Part shown: positions 34,070-43,753 of the stretch, in pieces | Numbering within the stretch: position 1 is the stretch's first letter | How the letters are laid out: every line of letters starts with the position of its first letter | Program-made: the position numbers and the translations under genes | Notes under the pieces: generated by a model | The model's database searches: none | What the model was told of the DNA's origin: nothing | The model's input: only the letters and a program-made list of their open reading frames with translations | Source: Salinicoccus carnicancri Crm | Lineage (GTDB): Bacteria > Bacillota > Bacilli > Staphylococcales > Salinicoccaceae | Assembly (NCBI RefSeq): GCF_000330705.1 | Contig: NZ_ANAM01000001.1 | Location: 434,001-498,000 of the forward strand | Reading direction: 5' to 3' | Length of the DNA stretch: 64,000 nt

Positions 34070-34899
34070 TAAAAGTAAGAGATATTGCTAAGTCATATGG
34101 TGAGAAGAAAGTAGTCGACGACGTGTCACTGTCAATCGAAAAAGGCAAGATCACTTCTTTGATCGGTCCGAACGGCGCAGGTAAAAGTACTGTCATTTCA
34201 ATGGTCACCAGGCTGCTCGATAAAGACAGCGGCGAAGTGCTGATCGAAGGTGACAACATATTCACCCAGCCGAACAATGCGTTGGCTAAACGGATATCCA
34301 TACTTAAGCAGACGAATCATCTCGAGCTGAAAATCACGGTGCGCGAACTTGTCAGCTTCGGCCGCTATCCATATTCCAAGGGCCGCCTGAAGGACGAGGA
34401 TCACAGGATAATAGATGAAGCGATCGAATATATGGAACTCGGGGAACTTGAGGATCGCCATATCGATGAGCTATCCGGCGGACAGAGGCAGCGTGCGTAC
34501 ATTGCGATGACAATTGTCCAGGATACTGAATACATCTTCCTGGACGAGCCGCTCAATAACCTTGATATGAAGCACTCTGTGCAGATTATGCAGATTTTGA
34601 GGAGGCTCGTGCGCGAAAAGGGCAAGACGATCATCATCGTCATCCATGATATCAATTTCGCCTCCTGCTATTCCGACAATATCATAGCACTGAAGAACGG
34701 CAGGGTTGCCGTCAGCGGGACGAAGCATGAAGTGATCAAGAAAAGCATACTCGAGGAAATATACGAAATGGAAATCAATATACAGTGTATATTCGGTCAT
34801 AATATCTGCATATATTTCGATGACCAGGCAGGTGACGTCACAGAAGATGACGCACAGGAATATGCACAGACGGTGGCTCATGAACAGCTGAGAGCATGA
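34066..34899 (+). CDS. sstC: Iron-siderophore ABC transporter ATPase SstC
   Basis: Energises siderophore import. The 277-residue ATPase has Walker A GPNGAGKST, signature LSGGQRQRAYIAM, Walker B YIFLDEPLNNLDM and the switch His in VIHDINFAS. A C-terminal extension of about 25 residues after the ATPase core is acidic. A hairpin lies in the 96-base gap before sstD. Confidence 0.92.
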   Translation: MIKVRDIAKSYGEKKVVDDVSLSIEKGKITSLIGPNGAGKSTVISMVTRLLDKDSGEVLIEGDNIFTQPNNALAKRISILKQTNHLELKITVRELVSFGRYPYSKGRLKDEDHRIIDEAIEYMELGELEDRHIDELSGGQRQRAYIAMTIVQDTEYIFLDEPLNNLDMKHSVQIMQILRRLVREKGKTIIIVIHDINFASCYSDNIIALKNGRVAVSGTKHEVIKKSILEEIYEMEINIQCIFGHNICIYFDDQAGDVTEDDAQEYAQTVAHEQLRA

Positions 34900-34995
34900 T
34901 ACGCCTGACCTTAAAGGAGGTGGTGGCAGCTTTAATCGGATGTATTTATAGTTTTAGCGGGGGCTGAAAATATACTTAACGGGAGAGGTATTACA

Positions 34996-36060
34996 ATGGA
35001 TTTTAAGAAATTTTACTTAATGTCCGCCATGGCCATGGTACTTGTACTTGCAGCATGCGGCGGAGAATCATCAGGAGAAGGCGCTGAAACTGACGAAGCA
35101 GGTTCGGAGGAAGGTTCAGGTGAGACGATCACTTATGAGAACAGCTATGAAAGTGGACCTCCGCGCGGCGAAGAAGGCGATACAACAGAAGTAAATGAAA
35201 CGGTTGAGCTTCCAAAGAATTCCGATAAAGTTGCCATCTACGATCTCGGTGTGGCATCAACTTTCAAGGCACTGGGAATTGAAGAGAACATCATCGGTCT
35301 GCCGAAAGGCGACAACAATGCATCACTTTCCGAGGTGAATGAAGAGTTCGAATCCGATGAGTATGCCAATCTCGGGGGTCTCAAACCGGATGAATTCGAG
35401 ACACTTGCGGAACTGCAGCCGGAAGTGATCATGATCCACGGCCGACAGTCAAATACCCAGACTGTCGAAGAGATGAAAGCTGCGGCGCCTGATGCGCAGA
35501 TCGTATTCGTAGCTGCCGACAGCAACAACTATTTCCAGGACATCATGGAGATGACAGAATTCCTCGGAGAAATGTATGATGTCGAGGATGAAGCCGACGA
35601 ACTGGTCTCTGACATGCAGATGAAACTCGATGAAGTGAACCAGACAGTGACCGAAGCGGACAAAGAAATGCTGTTCATACAGACGAACGGCGGGGATCTT
35701 TCATTCCATGGTGTGGGCGGCCGTTACGGCTTCCTGTATGAAGACCTCGGCTTCAAATCCGCAGGTGAACAGGAGGAAGGCGAAGTGACGGATGACCACG
35801 GCAACCAGGTCAGCTTTGAATTCATCGCTGAAACCAACCCGGGCGTGATGCTTGTGATGGACCGGGGGGCCGCTGTTTCGGAAGGTGAGGCGACACCGGT
35901 TGATGTTGTCAAAAATGACGTCACACAGGACGTTGATGCTGTTGAGAACGATAATATCATCGAACTCAATCCGCAGTCATGGTATCTGAACTCAGGCGGC
36001 TACCTGAGCGGTATGGCACAGCTTGAAGAAATTGAAGCGGGCATGGCTGAAATGAAATAG
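34996..36060 (+). CDS. sstD: Siderophore-binding lipoprotein SstD
   Basis: Extracellular receptor of the transporter, anchored by a lipobox (LVLAACGG, Cys near residue 21). A long acidic, Glu/Gly/Ser-rich linker (about 22-45) precedes the substrate-binding fold. This begins near residue 60 with ELPKNSDKVAIYDLGVAST and includes EVIMIHGRQSNTQ and WYLNSGGYLSG near the end. Length 354 and the LGV-ALGIEENIIGLPKG order match the SstD/YclQ group, which binds catecholate siderophores. GGGAGAGG precedes the ATG. Confidence 0.88.
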   Translation: MDFKKFYLMSAMAMVLVLAACGGESSGEGAETDEAGSEEGSGETITYENSYESGPPRGEEGDTTEVNETVELPKNSDKVAIYDLGVASTFKALGIEENIIGLPKGDNNASLSEVNEEFESDEYANLGGLKPDEFETLAELQPEVIMIHGRQSNTQTVEEMKAAAPDAQIVFVAADSNNYFQDIMEMTEFLGEMYDVEDEADELVSDMQMKLDEVNQTVTEADKEMLFIQTNGGDLSFHGVGGRYGFLYEDLGFKSAGEQEEGEVTDDHGNQVSFEFIAETNPGVMLVMDRGAAVSEGEATPVDVVKNDVTQDVDAVENDNIIELNPQSWYLNSGGYLSGMAQLEEIEAGMAEMK

Positions 36061-36072
36061 CTGAACACATTG

Positions 36073-36106
36073 AACCACCCCGTCCGGGTCTCCGGACGGG
36101 GTGGTT
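36073..36106. terminator. Bidirectional terminator between sstD and murB
   Basis: AACCACCCCGTCCGG and CCGGACGGGGTGGTT form a perfect 15-bp stem with a 4-base loop between converging genes. Confidence 0.9.
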
Positions 36107-36119
36107 TGCTCTATGCATA

Positions 36120-37058
36120 TCACTTATGCCTGTCTGCACGTTTGTATACAGGGTCGCCGATGATACGGACTTCCCGGTTCAGCTGTACACCGAACTCATC
36201 CAGTATGACTTGCTGGACATGCCGGATCAGGTCTTCATAGTCACCGGCTGTACCGCTGTCGACATTGACCATGAAACCGGCATGTTTCGTCGAGACTTCA
36301 ACACCGCCGATGCGGTGTCCCTGGAGCCCGGCCTCCTGGATCAGCTTCCCGGCGAAATTGCCTGGCGGGCGCTGGAACACGCTGCCGCATGATGGGAATT
36401 CCAGGGGCTGCTTTGATTCCCGGCGGTATGTGAGGTCATCCATGATGGATTTTATGTCCGCAGCATCGCCCGGTTTCAGTGCAAATTTTGCTTCCACTAC
36501 GACATAGTCGTTCTCCTGGACTATGCTTTTGCGGTAGCCGAGACCGAGCTCCTCATTTTTGAGAGTGATGATTTCCCCCTCCCTGTCGATTGCAGTGACT
36601 TCGAGGAGGCAGTCTTTCACTTCCCCGCCGTATGCGCCCGCATTCATATAGACCGCTCCGCCGACACTTCCGGGTATGCCGCAGGCGAACTCCAGGCCGG
36701 CGAGCGCCCGCTCGTATGCGAAATTGGAAACTTCGATTATCGCCCTGCCGCTGCCTGCAGTGATGATTCCCGCCTCTTCCTCAAGGTGATCCAGTTCGAG
36801 CAGATTGAGGACGATGCCCCTGATGCCGCCGTCGCGGATGATGATGTTGGAGCCGTTGCCGAGGTATGTGACCGGTATGTGTTTCTGCGCACTGTAGCGG
36901 AGCACCCGGCAGGCATCTTCGACATTATGGACCGTGACGTAGTAGTCGGCGGGTCCGCCCGTCTCTGTATAGGTGTAGTTTTTTAATGGTTCATATACTT
37001 TGATATCAGGATCCAGAAGGAGTGCCTTCAGATCTTTTTCGGTTTGCGTAGTATTCAC
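36120..37058 (-). CDS. murB: UDP-N-acetylenolpyruvoylglucosamine reductase MurB
   Basis: MurB reduces the enolpyruvyl intermediate to UDP-MurNAc in peptidoglycan precursor synthesis, using FAD. The FAD-binding region shows [34 protein letters not shown] and [24 protein letters not shown] (read as two blocks). The C-terminal domain has SCGSVFQRP, with the catalytic Ser, and HAGFMVN. A GTG at 37058 gives 312 residues, close to S. aureus MurB; it is preceded, some distance away, by AAAGGAA. An upstream ATG would add a His/Ser-rich segment not seen in the family. Confidence 0.94.
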   Translation of the reverse strand: MNTTQTEKDLKALLLDPDIKVYEPLKNYTYTETGGPADYYVTVHNVEDACRVLRYSAQKHIPVTYLGNGSNIIIRDGGIRGIVLNLLELDHLEEEAGIITAGSGRAIIEVSNFAYERALAGLEFACGIPGSVGGAVYMNAGAYGGEVKDCLLEVTAIDREGEIITLKNEELGLGYRKSIVQENDYVVVEAKFALKPGDAADIKSIMDDLTYRRESKQPLEFPSCGSVFQRPPGNFAGKLIQEAGLQGHRIGGVEVSTKHAGFMVNVDSGTAGDYEDLIRHVQQVILDEFGVQLNREVRIIGDPVYKRADRHK

Positions 37059-37234
37059 CGTAGTAATTCCTTTCGAGTGGGATTGACTATGTATATTATA
37101 ATGGAAGTGGCCCATTTTTGGAAATGGGATGATAAATTAAGCGCATTGTACACTAATCTGATGTGTGCTATATTTTGTTTAGCCACTGACAGCCAGTGTA
37201 ACACAACGATACTAGAACAAGGGTGTGACACCTT

Positions 37235-38137
37235 TTGCATCATTCTTTGAAAAATATGTCGGGACTTGTCATCGTGGCCGGCCTGACTGTCCTCTCCGGG
37301 TGTTCGAATGCACTCGCGGAAGATATGGAGAAATACATGGCGGATATGGAAGAAGTCCATGCGCTTGATGAAGAATTTACATCAGCGGCCGACTCACTTG
37401 ATTACGAATATCTGCCTGAAGAGCTGTCCTCGAGAAGTGTGGATGTCGACACAGAACGTCTGGAGTCGATCAGCACGAAGCTGGAGGAGGACATACTGCC
37501 GGTCACTGAGCAGATGTCGGAAGAAATCGAAGCCGTTGAAGTGAATAACGAAGAACTGGCCGAAATGCATGATTCGTTTCGGGAAAGTGTGGAAATCAAA
37601 CGGGATTTTGCGCGCCAGCTGGATGAGTATGTAAAAGCTTATCTGATGTCTGTCAGATCAAATGAGGAACTCATAGAGCTGAGCCAGTCCTTTATGGAGA
37701 ATCAGAAAGAGCGGGACGAAATCATAGAAAACACCGACGGGAGGGAAGCGGTCCGTGAAATCGACGGTCTCATAGAACAGATCAATGAGAACAGCGAATC
37801 GCTGGAATCCGAATCACAGCTGCTCCAGGGGGACGAATCCATCGATGAAAAACAGAGGCATATCGATGAGGAGATGATGCCCGCCATTGAAGCGCATATC
37901 AAATCACTCAACCAGATGAACTTGGAGACGGAAAGCGCAATCCGCATCCGGAGCCTGTCGCTTGAAATGTACTATGGGTTTGAAAAGTATTATCAGGAGC
38001 GAAAGAATACCATGACTTACAATGATACTCTCCAGGGCCTGCAGCTGCAGAGCATCATACCCATGAAGGAGACGTACCAGAAGCTGGATGAGAATTATTA
38101 CGGCCGCATAGACGAAATTGAGAGTGAACTCGAATAG
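37235..38137 (+). CDS. YkyA-family lipoprotein
   Basis: A 300-residue predicted lipoprotein. The signal peptide ends in VLSGC at about residue 23. The mature part is almost entirely helical and strongly charged (Glu, Asp, Lys, Gln), with repeated heptad-like stretches. The YkyA family is described as putative cell-wall-binding lipoprotein with no known activity. The start is TTG at 37235 with AAGGGTGT upstream; a later ATG at 37256 would cut into the signal peptide. Confidence 0.75.
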   Translation: MHHSLKNMSGLVIVAGLTVLSGCSNALAEDMEKYMADMEEVHALDEEFTSAADSLDYEYLPEELSSRSVDVDTERLESISTKLEEDILPVTEQMSEEIEAVEVNNEELAEMHDSFRESVEIKRDFARQLDEYVKAYLMSVRSNEELIELSQSFMENQKERDEIIENTDGREAVREIDGLIEQINENSESLESESQLLQGDESIDEKQRHIDEEMMPAIEAHIKSLNQMNLETESAIRIRSLSLEMYYGFEKYYQERKNTMTYNDTLQGLQLQSIIPMKETYQKLDENYYGRIDEIESELE

Positions 38138-38144
38138 TCCACTC

Positions 38145-38393
38145 TCATTCTTTGGTGTTATCCTTTTGTGCGGCCTGATCCGGATGCATGGGGTGATTCG
38201 GGTCGTTCATGACTTTCGTGATGAAGACGTTTCTCAGTATGACCGTCACAGCCCAGAATGCAAACACTGCCAGCAGAATCCAGGAGACAGTCGCATTATT
38301 CTGGAAATCGAGCATGAACAGTATGACCACGATGAGCAGTGCAGCATTTATCGTATCGAGGAAAGTCCAGCGTTTGAGCGATTTGTTATTCAT
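38145..38393 (-). CDS. Small membrane protein, unknown function
   Basis: An 82-residue protein with two hydrophobic segments (about 15-32 and 39-59) and a His/Asp/Pro-rich C-terminal tail (NDPNHPMHPDQ). I do not recognise the family. The ATG at 38393 has GGAGGTATTACCC upstream. It converges with the YkyA-type gene, with 7 bases between stops and no clear terminator. Confidence 0.65.
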   Translation of the reverse strand: MNNKSLKRWTFLDTINAALLIVVILFMLDFQNNATVSWILLAVFAFWAVTVILRNVFITKVMNDPNHPMHPDQAAQKDNTKE

Positions 38394-38499
38394 GGGTAAT
38401 ACCTCCAATCCCTGTCATTATAACATATGGGAAAAGACAGATTTGCTTATTTTCAGGATAAATGATAAATTAGTAAAAGTTTACTGAGAAGGTGATGAA

Positions 38500-38820
38500 A
38501 TGTTAACCAAGACGACAACGATTGACTCTTTTCAAAAGCTGTTGGATGGAAAGAAGACCTTCTTTTTCATGAAGCACAGCAGCACCTGTCCGATTTCGGC
38601 GGCTGCATTCGAAGAGTTCCAGAAGTTCCATTATGAAAGGGACATGGACGGTTACTATCTGGTCGTCCAGGATCACCGGAAGCTTTCCGATTATATAAGT
38701 GAAACTTTCGGCATCAGGCATGAATCCCCGCAGGCCTTTTATTTTGTGGACGGGGAGCCGAAATGGAATGGTTCCCATCAGAAAATCACACTGAGCACTT
38801 TATCATCCGTAGAAGATTAA
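38500..38820 (+). CDS. Monothiol bacilliredoxin BrxC/YtxJ-like
   Basis: A 106-residue thioredoxin-fold protein of the YtxJ family. The active site reads KHSSTCPIS, a single Cys as in the monothiol bacilliredoxin BrxC that removes bacillithiol from protein cysteines. The downstream block HESPQAFYFVDGEPKWNGSH holds the cis-Pro region. Firmicutes of this group use bacillithiol as their main low-molecular-weight thiol. Confidence 0.88.
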   Translation: MLTKTTTIDSFQKLLDGKKTFFFMKHSSTCPISAAAFEEFQKFHYERDMDGYYLVVQDHRKLSDYISETFGIRHESPQAFYFVDGEPKWNGSHQKITLSTLSSVED

Positions 38821-38848
38821 AGCCAATCCCGCCCGGGATTGGCTTTTT
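38821..38848. terminator. Intrinsic terminator between ytxJ and the GGDEF gene
   Basis: AGCCAATCCC and GGGATTGGCT arms with a 4-base loop and T tail. Confidence 0.88.
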
Positions 38849-39899
38849 AACTTAGATAGGGGATGAACATCACTCTGTTCTGTCCCTGTTTTTTTGCTGC
38901 ATGGAGCATATCGTCGGCATCTGTGAACATCCTCCCCTTCGTAACATCGGCTTCATCCTTGTAGCCCACGCCGATCGACACGGTGAGGCTGATGGTCTCC
39001 TCTTCACTGATATGGAAGCGCGCCTGCTCCACACTGTTGCGGATCGCCTCGCCAAGCCGCACCGTCTTATCGAATGACAGGTTCGGTATGACCATGGCAA
39101 ATTCTTCCCCGCTGTTGCGGAATAAAGACCCGCCGCCCGGAACATGGTTATCAAGCAGGTTTGCCATCTGCCTGATTAGGGCATCTCCTGAAACATAGCT
39201 GTGCGTATCGTTGACGACTTTGAAATTATCGATGTCGATGAGCAGGAGGCTGAGTGTCTCACTTTCGTCTATCAGCAGGTTGACTTCCTCATCAAATGAT
39301 TTGATGTTGCCGAGCTGGGTCAGGTAATCCTTGTATTCGTCTTCCTCATAGCGTTTCAGAAGCTTCAGTATTGCATTGATGTCTTCGTACATCATCATTG
39401 CAAAAAACATGACAGTGGTGCTTGTGCCGATGAATATGAGCATCTGCCACAGGGTCAGGTCACTGATCAGCAGATTGATGCCGAGTACATACAGGATCGA
39501 GAAGACGATGCACGCAGAGGTCAGGGTCCTGAGCTTCTCAAACTTCAGAAACGGCAGTATTGCCATGACGACAATGTACAGTACAGAGAAGATTACATAG
39601 ACCTGCCAGCCGTAGCCGAATATCAGATGATGGAACAGATATACGACAACGAGTGAGCCGAGCATATAGTAGGGTACACTGTACTTGACCAGTATGATCA
39701 GCGGTATGAAGTAAAGGCTGAAAGTGATGCCGGATACATGGATGGGCACCATCAAAAGGAGCACCGCAAGCGTCGTCATGAGCAGTGCCTGGAAGATGCC
39801 GGAATCGATGAGCCGTCTATCTTCCGTATACTGCAGGCGATGGAATAGATATATGCCGCTTATCGTCAGCGATATGTTGAGCACAAAATCAATCAGCAT
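38847..39899 (-). CDS. gdpS: GdpS-like membrane GGDEF protein with altered motif (SGEEF)
   Basis: A 350-residue protein: five to six hydrophobic segments in residues 1-180 (LytS-like 5TM receptor type), then a GGDEF domain. The active-site loop reads FRNSGEEFAMV (Ser263-Gly-Glu-Glu-Phe), so the first Gly of GG(D/E)EF is Ser. No RxxD inhibitory site precedes it. Staphylococcal GdpS is the single GGDEF protein of its genus and affects biofilm without making cyclic-di-GMP; this protein fits that pattern. AGGGAGGGA precedes the ATG. It lies directly after the LCP gene on the same strand. Confidence 0.82.
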   Translation of the reverse strand: MLIDFVLNISLTISGIYLFHRLQYTEDRRLIDSGIFQALLMTTLAVLLLMVPIHVSGITFSLYFIPLIILVKYSVPYYMLGSLVVVYLFHHLIFGYGWQVYVIFSVLYIVVMAILPFLKFEKLRTLTSACIVFSILYVLGINLLISDLTLWQMLIFIGTSTTVMFFAMMMYEDINAILKLLKRYEEDEYKDYLTQLGNIKSFDEEVNLLIDESETLSLLLIDIDNFKVVNDTHSYVSGDALIRQMANLLDNHVPGGGSLFRNSGEEFAMVIPNLSFDKTVRLGEAIRNSVEQARFHISEEETISLTVSIGVGYKDEADVTKGRMFTDADDMLHAAKKQGQNRVMFIPYLS

Positions 39900-39922
39900 A
39901 TACTATCCCTCCCTGTCTGCTG

Positions 39923-40882
39923 TTATTCTTCGAGTTCCAGATTCTGACGCAGTTCTGTTCTCACACCATTGTAGGACTGGTCATCCGGGAAGAAGTACCA
40001 GAGGCCGTCCTGACCGCGGTCGTCGATTCCTTCAAGAGTCAGGCGTTCGACATTCTGTGCCGGATTCTGGTAGTTGGAGCGGAGTGCATTCATTTCCCCG
40101 AACGGGATGTTTGTCCGTATGTTGTCGCTCAGTACATCCAGTATCGAATTGAAGTTGGTAATGGTCTGGAGGCTCACCATTTCGCTGGTAATCGCCTGGA
40201 CCACCTGCTGCTGTCGCATCTGTCTGCCGGAGTCGCCGCCTGCACCTGCGGATTTCCTGCTTCTTGAGAAAGCAAGGGCTTCCTCACCGTCCATATCGTA
40301 TGTCTGTCCTTCCGTGAACGAATAGCCGGACTGCTCGAAAGTATCCTGACTGGTAATCGTTACCCCGCCGACAGCATCGACGATGTTTTCAAATCCGTCC
40401 ATGTCAATTGAAACGAAATAATCCATAGGGGTATCCAGGAAATTCTCGACCGTCCGTTTGGCGAGTTCCGGTCCGCCGTATGCATAGGCATGGTTGATCT
40501 TTTCAACAGAGCCCCGGTCGGCGATTTCCGCCTGTGTATCCCTCGGGATGCTCACTATTTTCCCTTCATCTGCATTCGGGTTCAGGGTGACCACCATGAT
40601 TGTGTCCGAACGCTGGCCCATGGATTGTGATTCACGTTCTGCGTCGCTGTCCGTACCGAACAGCACGACGGAGATCGGGTCGCCGTCCTTGACGTTGACC
40701 TCGGTCTCCCTCATCTCTGATGAGGAGTCGGAGAAGTCATCGTCATACATTTTGTCGGCCGCACCTTTAAGATTGATGTAGACGTAAGCTATGATTCCTG
40801 CGAAAATCAGTACCGAAATAATCAAAAACGCAAGTAGCACTTTGAGTGCGGGATGCATTCGTTTTTTGTCAGTTCTTTTCAT
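39923..40882 (-). CDS. LytR-CpsA-Psr (LCP) family cell-wall polymer ligase
   Basis: LCP enzymes transfer lipid-linked teichoic acid or capsule polymers onto peptidoglycan outside the membrane. The 319-residue protein has one N-terminal transmembrane segment (about 12-32) and the LCP domain from about residue 75. Conserved charged residues are seen in FGTDSDAERES, QRSDTIMVVTLNP, VSIPRDTQ and KINHAYAYGG. It lies divergent from tagO, which starts the teichoic acid linkage unit, so the pair is functionally linked. Confidence 0.92.
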   Translation of the reverse strand: MKRTDKKRMHPALKVLLAFLIISVLIFAGIIAYVYINLKGAADKMYDDDFSDSSSEMRETEVNVKDGDPISVVLFGTDSDAERESQSMGQRSDTIMVVTLNPNADEGKIVSIPRDTQAEIADRGSVEKINHAYAYGGPELAKRTVENFLDTPMDYFVSIDMDGFENIVDAVGGVTITSQDTFEQSGYSFTEGQTYDMDGEEALAFSRSRKSAGAGGDSGRQMRQQQVVQAITSEMVSLQTITNFNSILDVLSDNIRTNIPFGEMNALRSNYQNPAQNVERLTLEGIDDRGQDGLWYFFPDDQSYNGVRTELRQNLELEE

Positions 40883-41025
40883 TATGAATCTCCTTTTTCA
40901 TATTGATACAATTATACAACGAAACGGACGACATGAAAATTATTATTGTGCAAAATACAATATACATTCCATATTTAAACAGTAATGTGATATAGTAAAT
41001 TGGAAATCTTACAGATGGTGATGAT

Positions 41026-42078
41026 ATGTATACTTTATTTTTACTCACGGTGTCTTTCTTAATAACGCTGATTCTGATGCCGATATTCATATGGGGCAGC
41101 CGCAAATTTGGATTTGTCGACTACCCGAACTTCCGGAAGGTCCACGCCAAACCGATACCATATCTCGGGGGCGTGGCAATTCTGATTTCCATGGTGATCG
41201 GCATCATGATCGCGCGCCCGATAGAGGCGGAATATAAATCCATCATCATCGGCGGCACCATCATTGTCATCGTAGGTATTATCGATGACAAATATGACCT
41301 CAAGCCGCTTCTGAAACTCATTGGACAGCTGCTTGCAAGCAGTGTGCCGATCTATTACGGCATCGTAATCGACAATATCACCCCGTTCGGCGTGTCAATC
41401 GACTTCGGGATGATGACGATACCGATAACGCTGATCTGGATGATTGCCATCATCAACGCAATCAATATCATCGACGGGCTCGACGGCCTGGCGACGGGCG
41501 TATCTGTCATCGCGCTGTCAAGCATCGGGCTGATTACGATACTGCAGGGAAATCTGTTCGTCATGATGATCTGTGTCATACTGATCGGGTCCTGTCTCGG
41601 GTTCCTGGTCTACAACTTCCATCCGGCAAAAATATTCCTCGGGGATAACGGTGCGATGCTGCTCGGCTTTGTGCTGGCGGTCGTTTCACTGATGGGGTTC
41701 AAGAACATCACGCTCATATCCCTGTTCTTTCCGATCATCATCCTGGCGGTGCCATTCATCGACATGGCATTTTCCGCCCTGCGGCGGTACCGCAGCAAAG
41801 TGTCCCTTTTCAAGGCGGATAAAAGCCATATACACCACCGGCTCAGAAACCTCGGCTATTCTCATATGGAGAGCGTGATCCTGATCTATTTCATCGCTCT
41901 GCTGTATGCGGGCGGCAGTATCATATTGTATCTGTCGACGATTCCGGGCTCGGTGATCATCGTGCTGCTGCTGGTCTTTACGACAGAAATCGTCGTAGAG
42001 GCGATCGATCTTGCGGAATCGGACCGGAAACCTGTGCTCAATTTTGTGCGGCGGTTCGTGCATAAAATATTTTCATAA
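41026..42078 (+). CDS. tagO: Undecaprenyl-phosphate GlcNAc-1-phosphate transferase TagO/TarO
   Basis: TagO starts wall teichoic acid by moving GlcNAc-1-phosphate to undecaprenyl phosphate. The 350-residue protein has about eleven hydrophobic segments and the MraY/WecA motifs: KVHAKPIPYLGG, IIDDKYDLKP with the Asp pair, NAINIIDGLDGLATG, LGDNGAMLLGF and HIHHRL. GGTGATGAT precedes the ATG. Confidence 0.95.
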   Translation: MYTLFLLTVSFLITLILMPIFIWGSRKFGFVDYPNFRKVHAKPIPYLGGVAILISMVIGIMIARPIEAEYKSIIIGGTIIVIVGIIDDKYDLKPLLKLIGQLLASSVPIYYGIVIDNITPFGVSIDFGMMTIPITLIWMIAIINAINIIDGLDGLATGVSVIALSSIGLITILQGNLFVMMICVILIGSCLGFLVYNFHPAKIFLGDNGAMLLGFVLAVVSLMGFKNITLISLFFPIIILAVPFIDMAFSALRRYRSKVSLFKADKSHIHHRLRNLGYSHMESVILIYFIALLYAGGSIILYLSTIPGSVIIVLLLVFTTEIVVEAIDLAESDRKPVLNFVRRFVHKIFS

Positions 42079-42081
42079 GAA

Positions 42082-42711
42082 TCAGACTGCACCCTCGGCC
42101 TGGATGATATCGTGTTCATCAAGGTCGTGGGTGTTCTTTGTGATTTCCTGAAGACGCTCTGTGAAGGCATTCCTGTCATTTTCCTTCACATGGAGGAGAT
42201 AGGTGACTTTGTCCGTATACCGGGTGTCCCTGATTTCAATATCAGTCTCGCCGAGATAATGCTCGAAGCGGCTGGTGTTCGTGTAATCCATTGTCACTTC
42301 CATCGGGACCACCGGTATTTTCACCACTTTACCAGATGCTTTTACGGCACTTGAAGCGGCACCGGAATATGCCCGGATCAGTCCGCCGCCCCCGAGTTTG
42401 ATCCCCCCGAAGTACCGGGTCACGACGATGGTGGTATCATACATGCCCTCCTGCTTCAGCACTTCAAGTATCGGCACGCCGGCAGTCCCGCCGGGTTCGC
42501 CGTCATCGTCCGCCTTCTGGATCAGGGCACTTTCGCCGATTATGTAGGCGCTGCAGTTATGGTTGGCATTTTTGTGCAGTGATTTTATGTCGCCGATGAA
42601 CGCTTTCGCCTCCTCTTCTGTCGGTGTGCGCCGGATGTATGCAATGAAGCGTGATTTGCTGATGATGGTCTCCGTATCTGTATCGAGTCTGTTCAAATAC
42701 TGCTGTTCCAT
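42082..42711 (-). CDS. YigZ/IMPACT family protein
   Basis: A 209-residue protein with an N-terminal IMPACT domain (KSRFIAYIRRT, NCSAYIIG, DDGEPGGTAGVPILEVL) and a C-terminal DUF1949 domain. The IMPACT core VVTRYFGGIKLGGGGLIRAY is intact. Its molecular role is unresolved; structures suggest nucleic-acid or nucleotide binding. The ATG at 42711 has GGAGAGGTGAA upstream. It converges with tagO, 3 bases apart. Confidence 0.9.
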   Translation of the reverse strand: MEQQYLNRLDTDTETIISKSRFIAYIRRTPTEEEAKAFIGDIKSLHKNANHNCSAYIIGESALIQKADDDGEPGGTAGVPILEVLKQEGMYDTTIVVTRYFGGIKLGGGGLIRAYSGAASSAVKASGKVVKIPVVPMEVTMDYTNTSRFEHYLGETDIEIRDTRYTDKVTYLLHVKENDRNAFTERLQEITKNTHDLDEHDIIQAEGAV

Positions 42712-42818
42712 TAGATTCACCTCTCCATTGTATTTTAACACATGGCCCGACGTGGACGGAAACAGGTAGTGTGTAGTAGAATATTTTTAAGTGTGAATGA
42801 AGAATTGGAGGAACCCAT

Positions 42819-43691
42819 ATGAAGATTGCAGTCGTGGTGGATTCGACATCCTATCTGCCTGATGGATTGAAGGAGAAATACGATATCCGCACAATTCCTC
42901 TCAGCGTAGTCATCGGTGATGAATCGTACAAGGAGGACGAAGAGATAACGCCCGATGAATTTTATGGCAGGATACGCAATATGGAGGAGCTGCCACGGAC
43001 GAGCCAGCCTTCGATCGGAGATTATATACTGCTGCTTGAAACATTGCGGCGTGAAGGATACACGGATGTTATAGGCGTCCATCTTTCGAGCAAGATCAGC
43101 GGCACCTACCAGAATGCGATTGCCGCCGGCCAGAGTGTCCAGGGGATAGAAGTCCATGCCGTGGACTCCGAAGTGGCATGCTATGTCCAGGGTTTCCTTG
43201 CTTTGTATGCAGCACAGCACAAAGACGACATGGATCTTGAGCATCTGCTTAGGGAACTCGATGAAATGAAACGCAAGAAAAATACGAATGCGTACTTCAT
43301 CGTGGATACATTGACGAATCTCCAAAAGGGCGGCCGCCTGACGAATGCCCAGGCAATGATCGGCAGTCTTCTGAAAGTGAAACCGATCCTTGAGTTCCAG
43401 GAGGCACAGATTGTGCCGTATGAGAAGATACGTACAAAGAAAAAGGCGATGAAGAAAGTGGAGGACGTTTTTGAAACGGAGATGGAACTCCACAAAGGCA
43501 AGCCGGTCACAGCCGTCGTGATCCATTCCAATGCCGAAGCGGAGGCAAAAGAGTGGCTCGCCGCGCTTCGCGAAAAGCATCCCGGAATAACCTTCAGGCT
43601 GAGCTATTTCGGGCCCGTCATCGGGACGCATCTTGGTGAGGGTGCGCTCGGGCTCGGATATACGACATATGAAGTGGACACACAAGTATGA
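42819..43691 (+). CDS. fakB: DegV/FakB family fatty-acid-binding protein
   Basis: Second DegV-fold protein in the window, 290 residues. It shows VVDSTSYLPDGL, RTSQPSIGDYI, HLSSKISGTYQNA, the central VDSEVACYVQG and the C-terminal FGPVIGTHLGEGALGLGY, which shape the fatty-acid pocket. Its place directly before comFA is the place of fakB2 in S. aureus, so it probably presents (mono-unsaturated) fatty acids to FakA. The ATG is preceded by TTGGAGGAA. Confidence 0.88.
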   Translation: MKIAVVVDSTSYLPDGLKEKYDIRTIPLSVVIGDESYKEDEEITPDEFYGRIRNMEELPRTSQPSIGDYILLLETLRREGYTDVIGVHLSSKISGTYQNAIAAGQSVQGIEVHAVDSEVACYVQGFLALYAAQHKDDMDLEHLLRELDEMKRKKNTNAYFIVDTLTNLQKGGRLTNAQAMIGSLLKVKPILEFQEAQIVPYEKIRTKKKAMKKVEDVFETEMELHKGKPVTAVVIHSNAEAEAKEWLAALREKHPGITFRLSYFGPVIGTHLGEGALGLGYTTYEVDTQV

Positions 43692-43708
43692 TAAAACCGG
43701 ATATTCAT

Positions 43709-43737
43709 GACGCAGCTTATTTGGCTGCGTCTTTTTT
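43709..43737 (+). terminator. Intrinsic terminator after fakB
   Basis: GACGCAGC and GCTGCGTC arms are followed by six T; it ends just before the comFA ribosome site. Confidence 0.9.
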
Positions 43738-43753
43738 ATGAGGAGGTGGAGAC

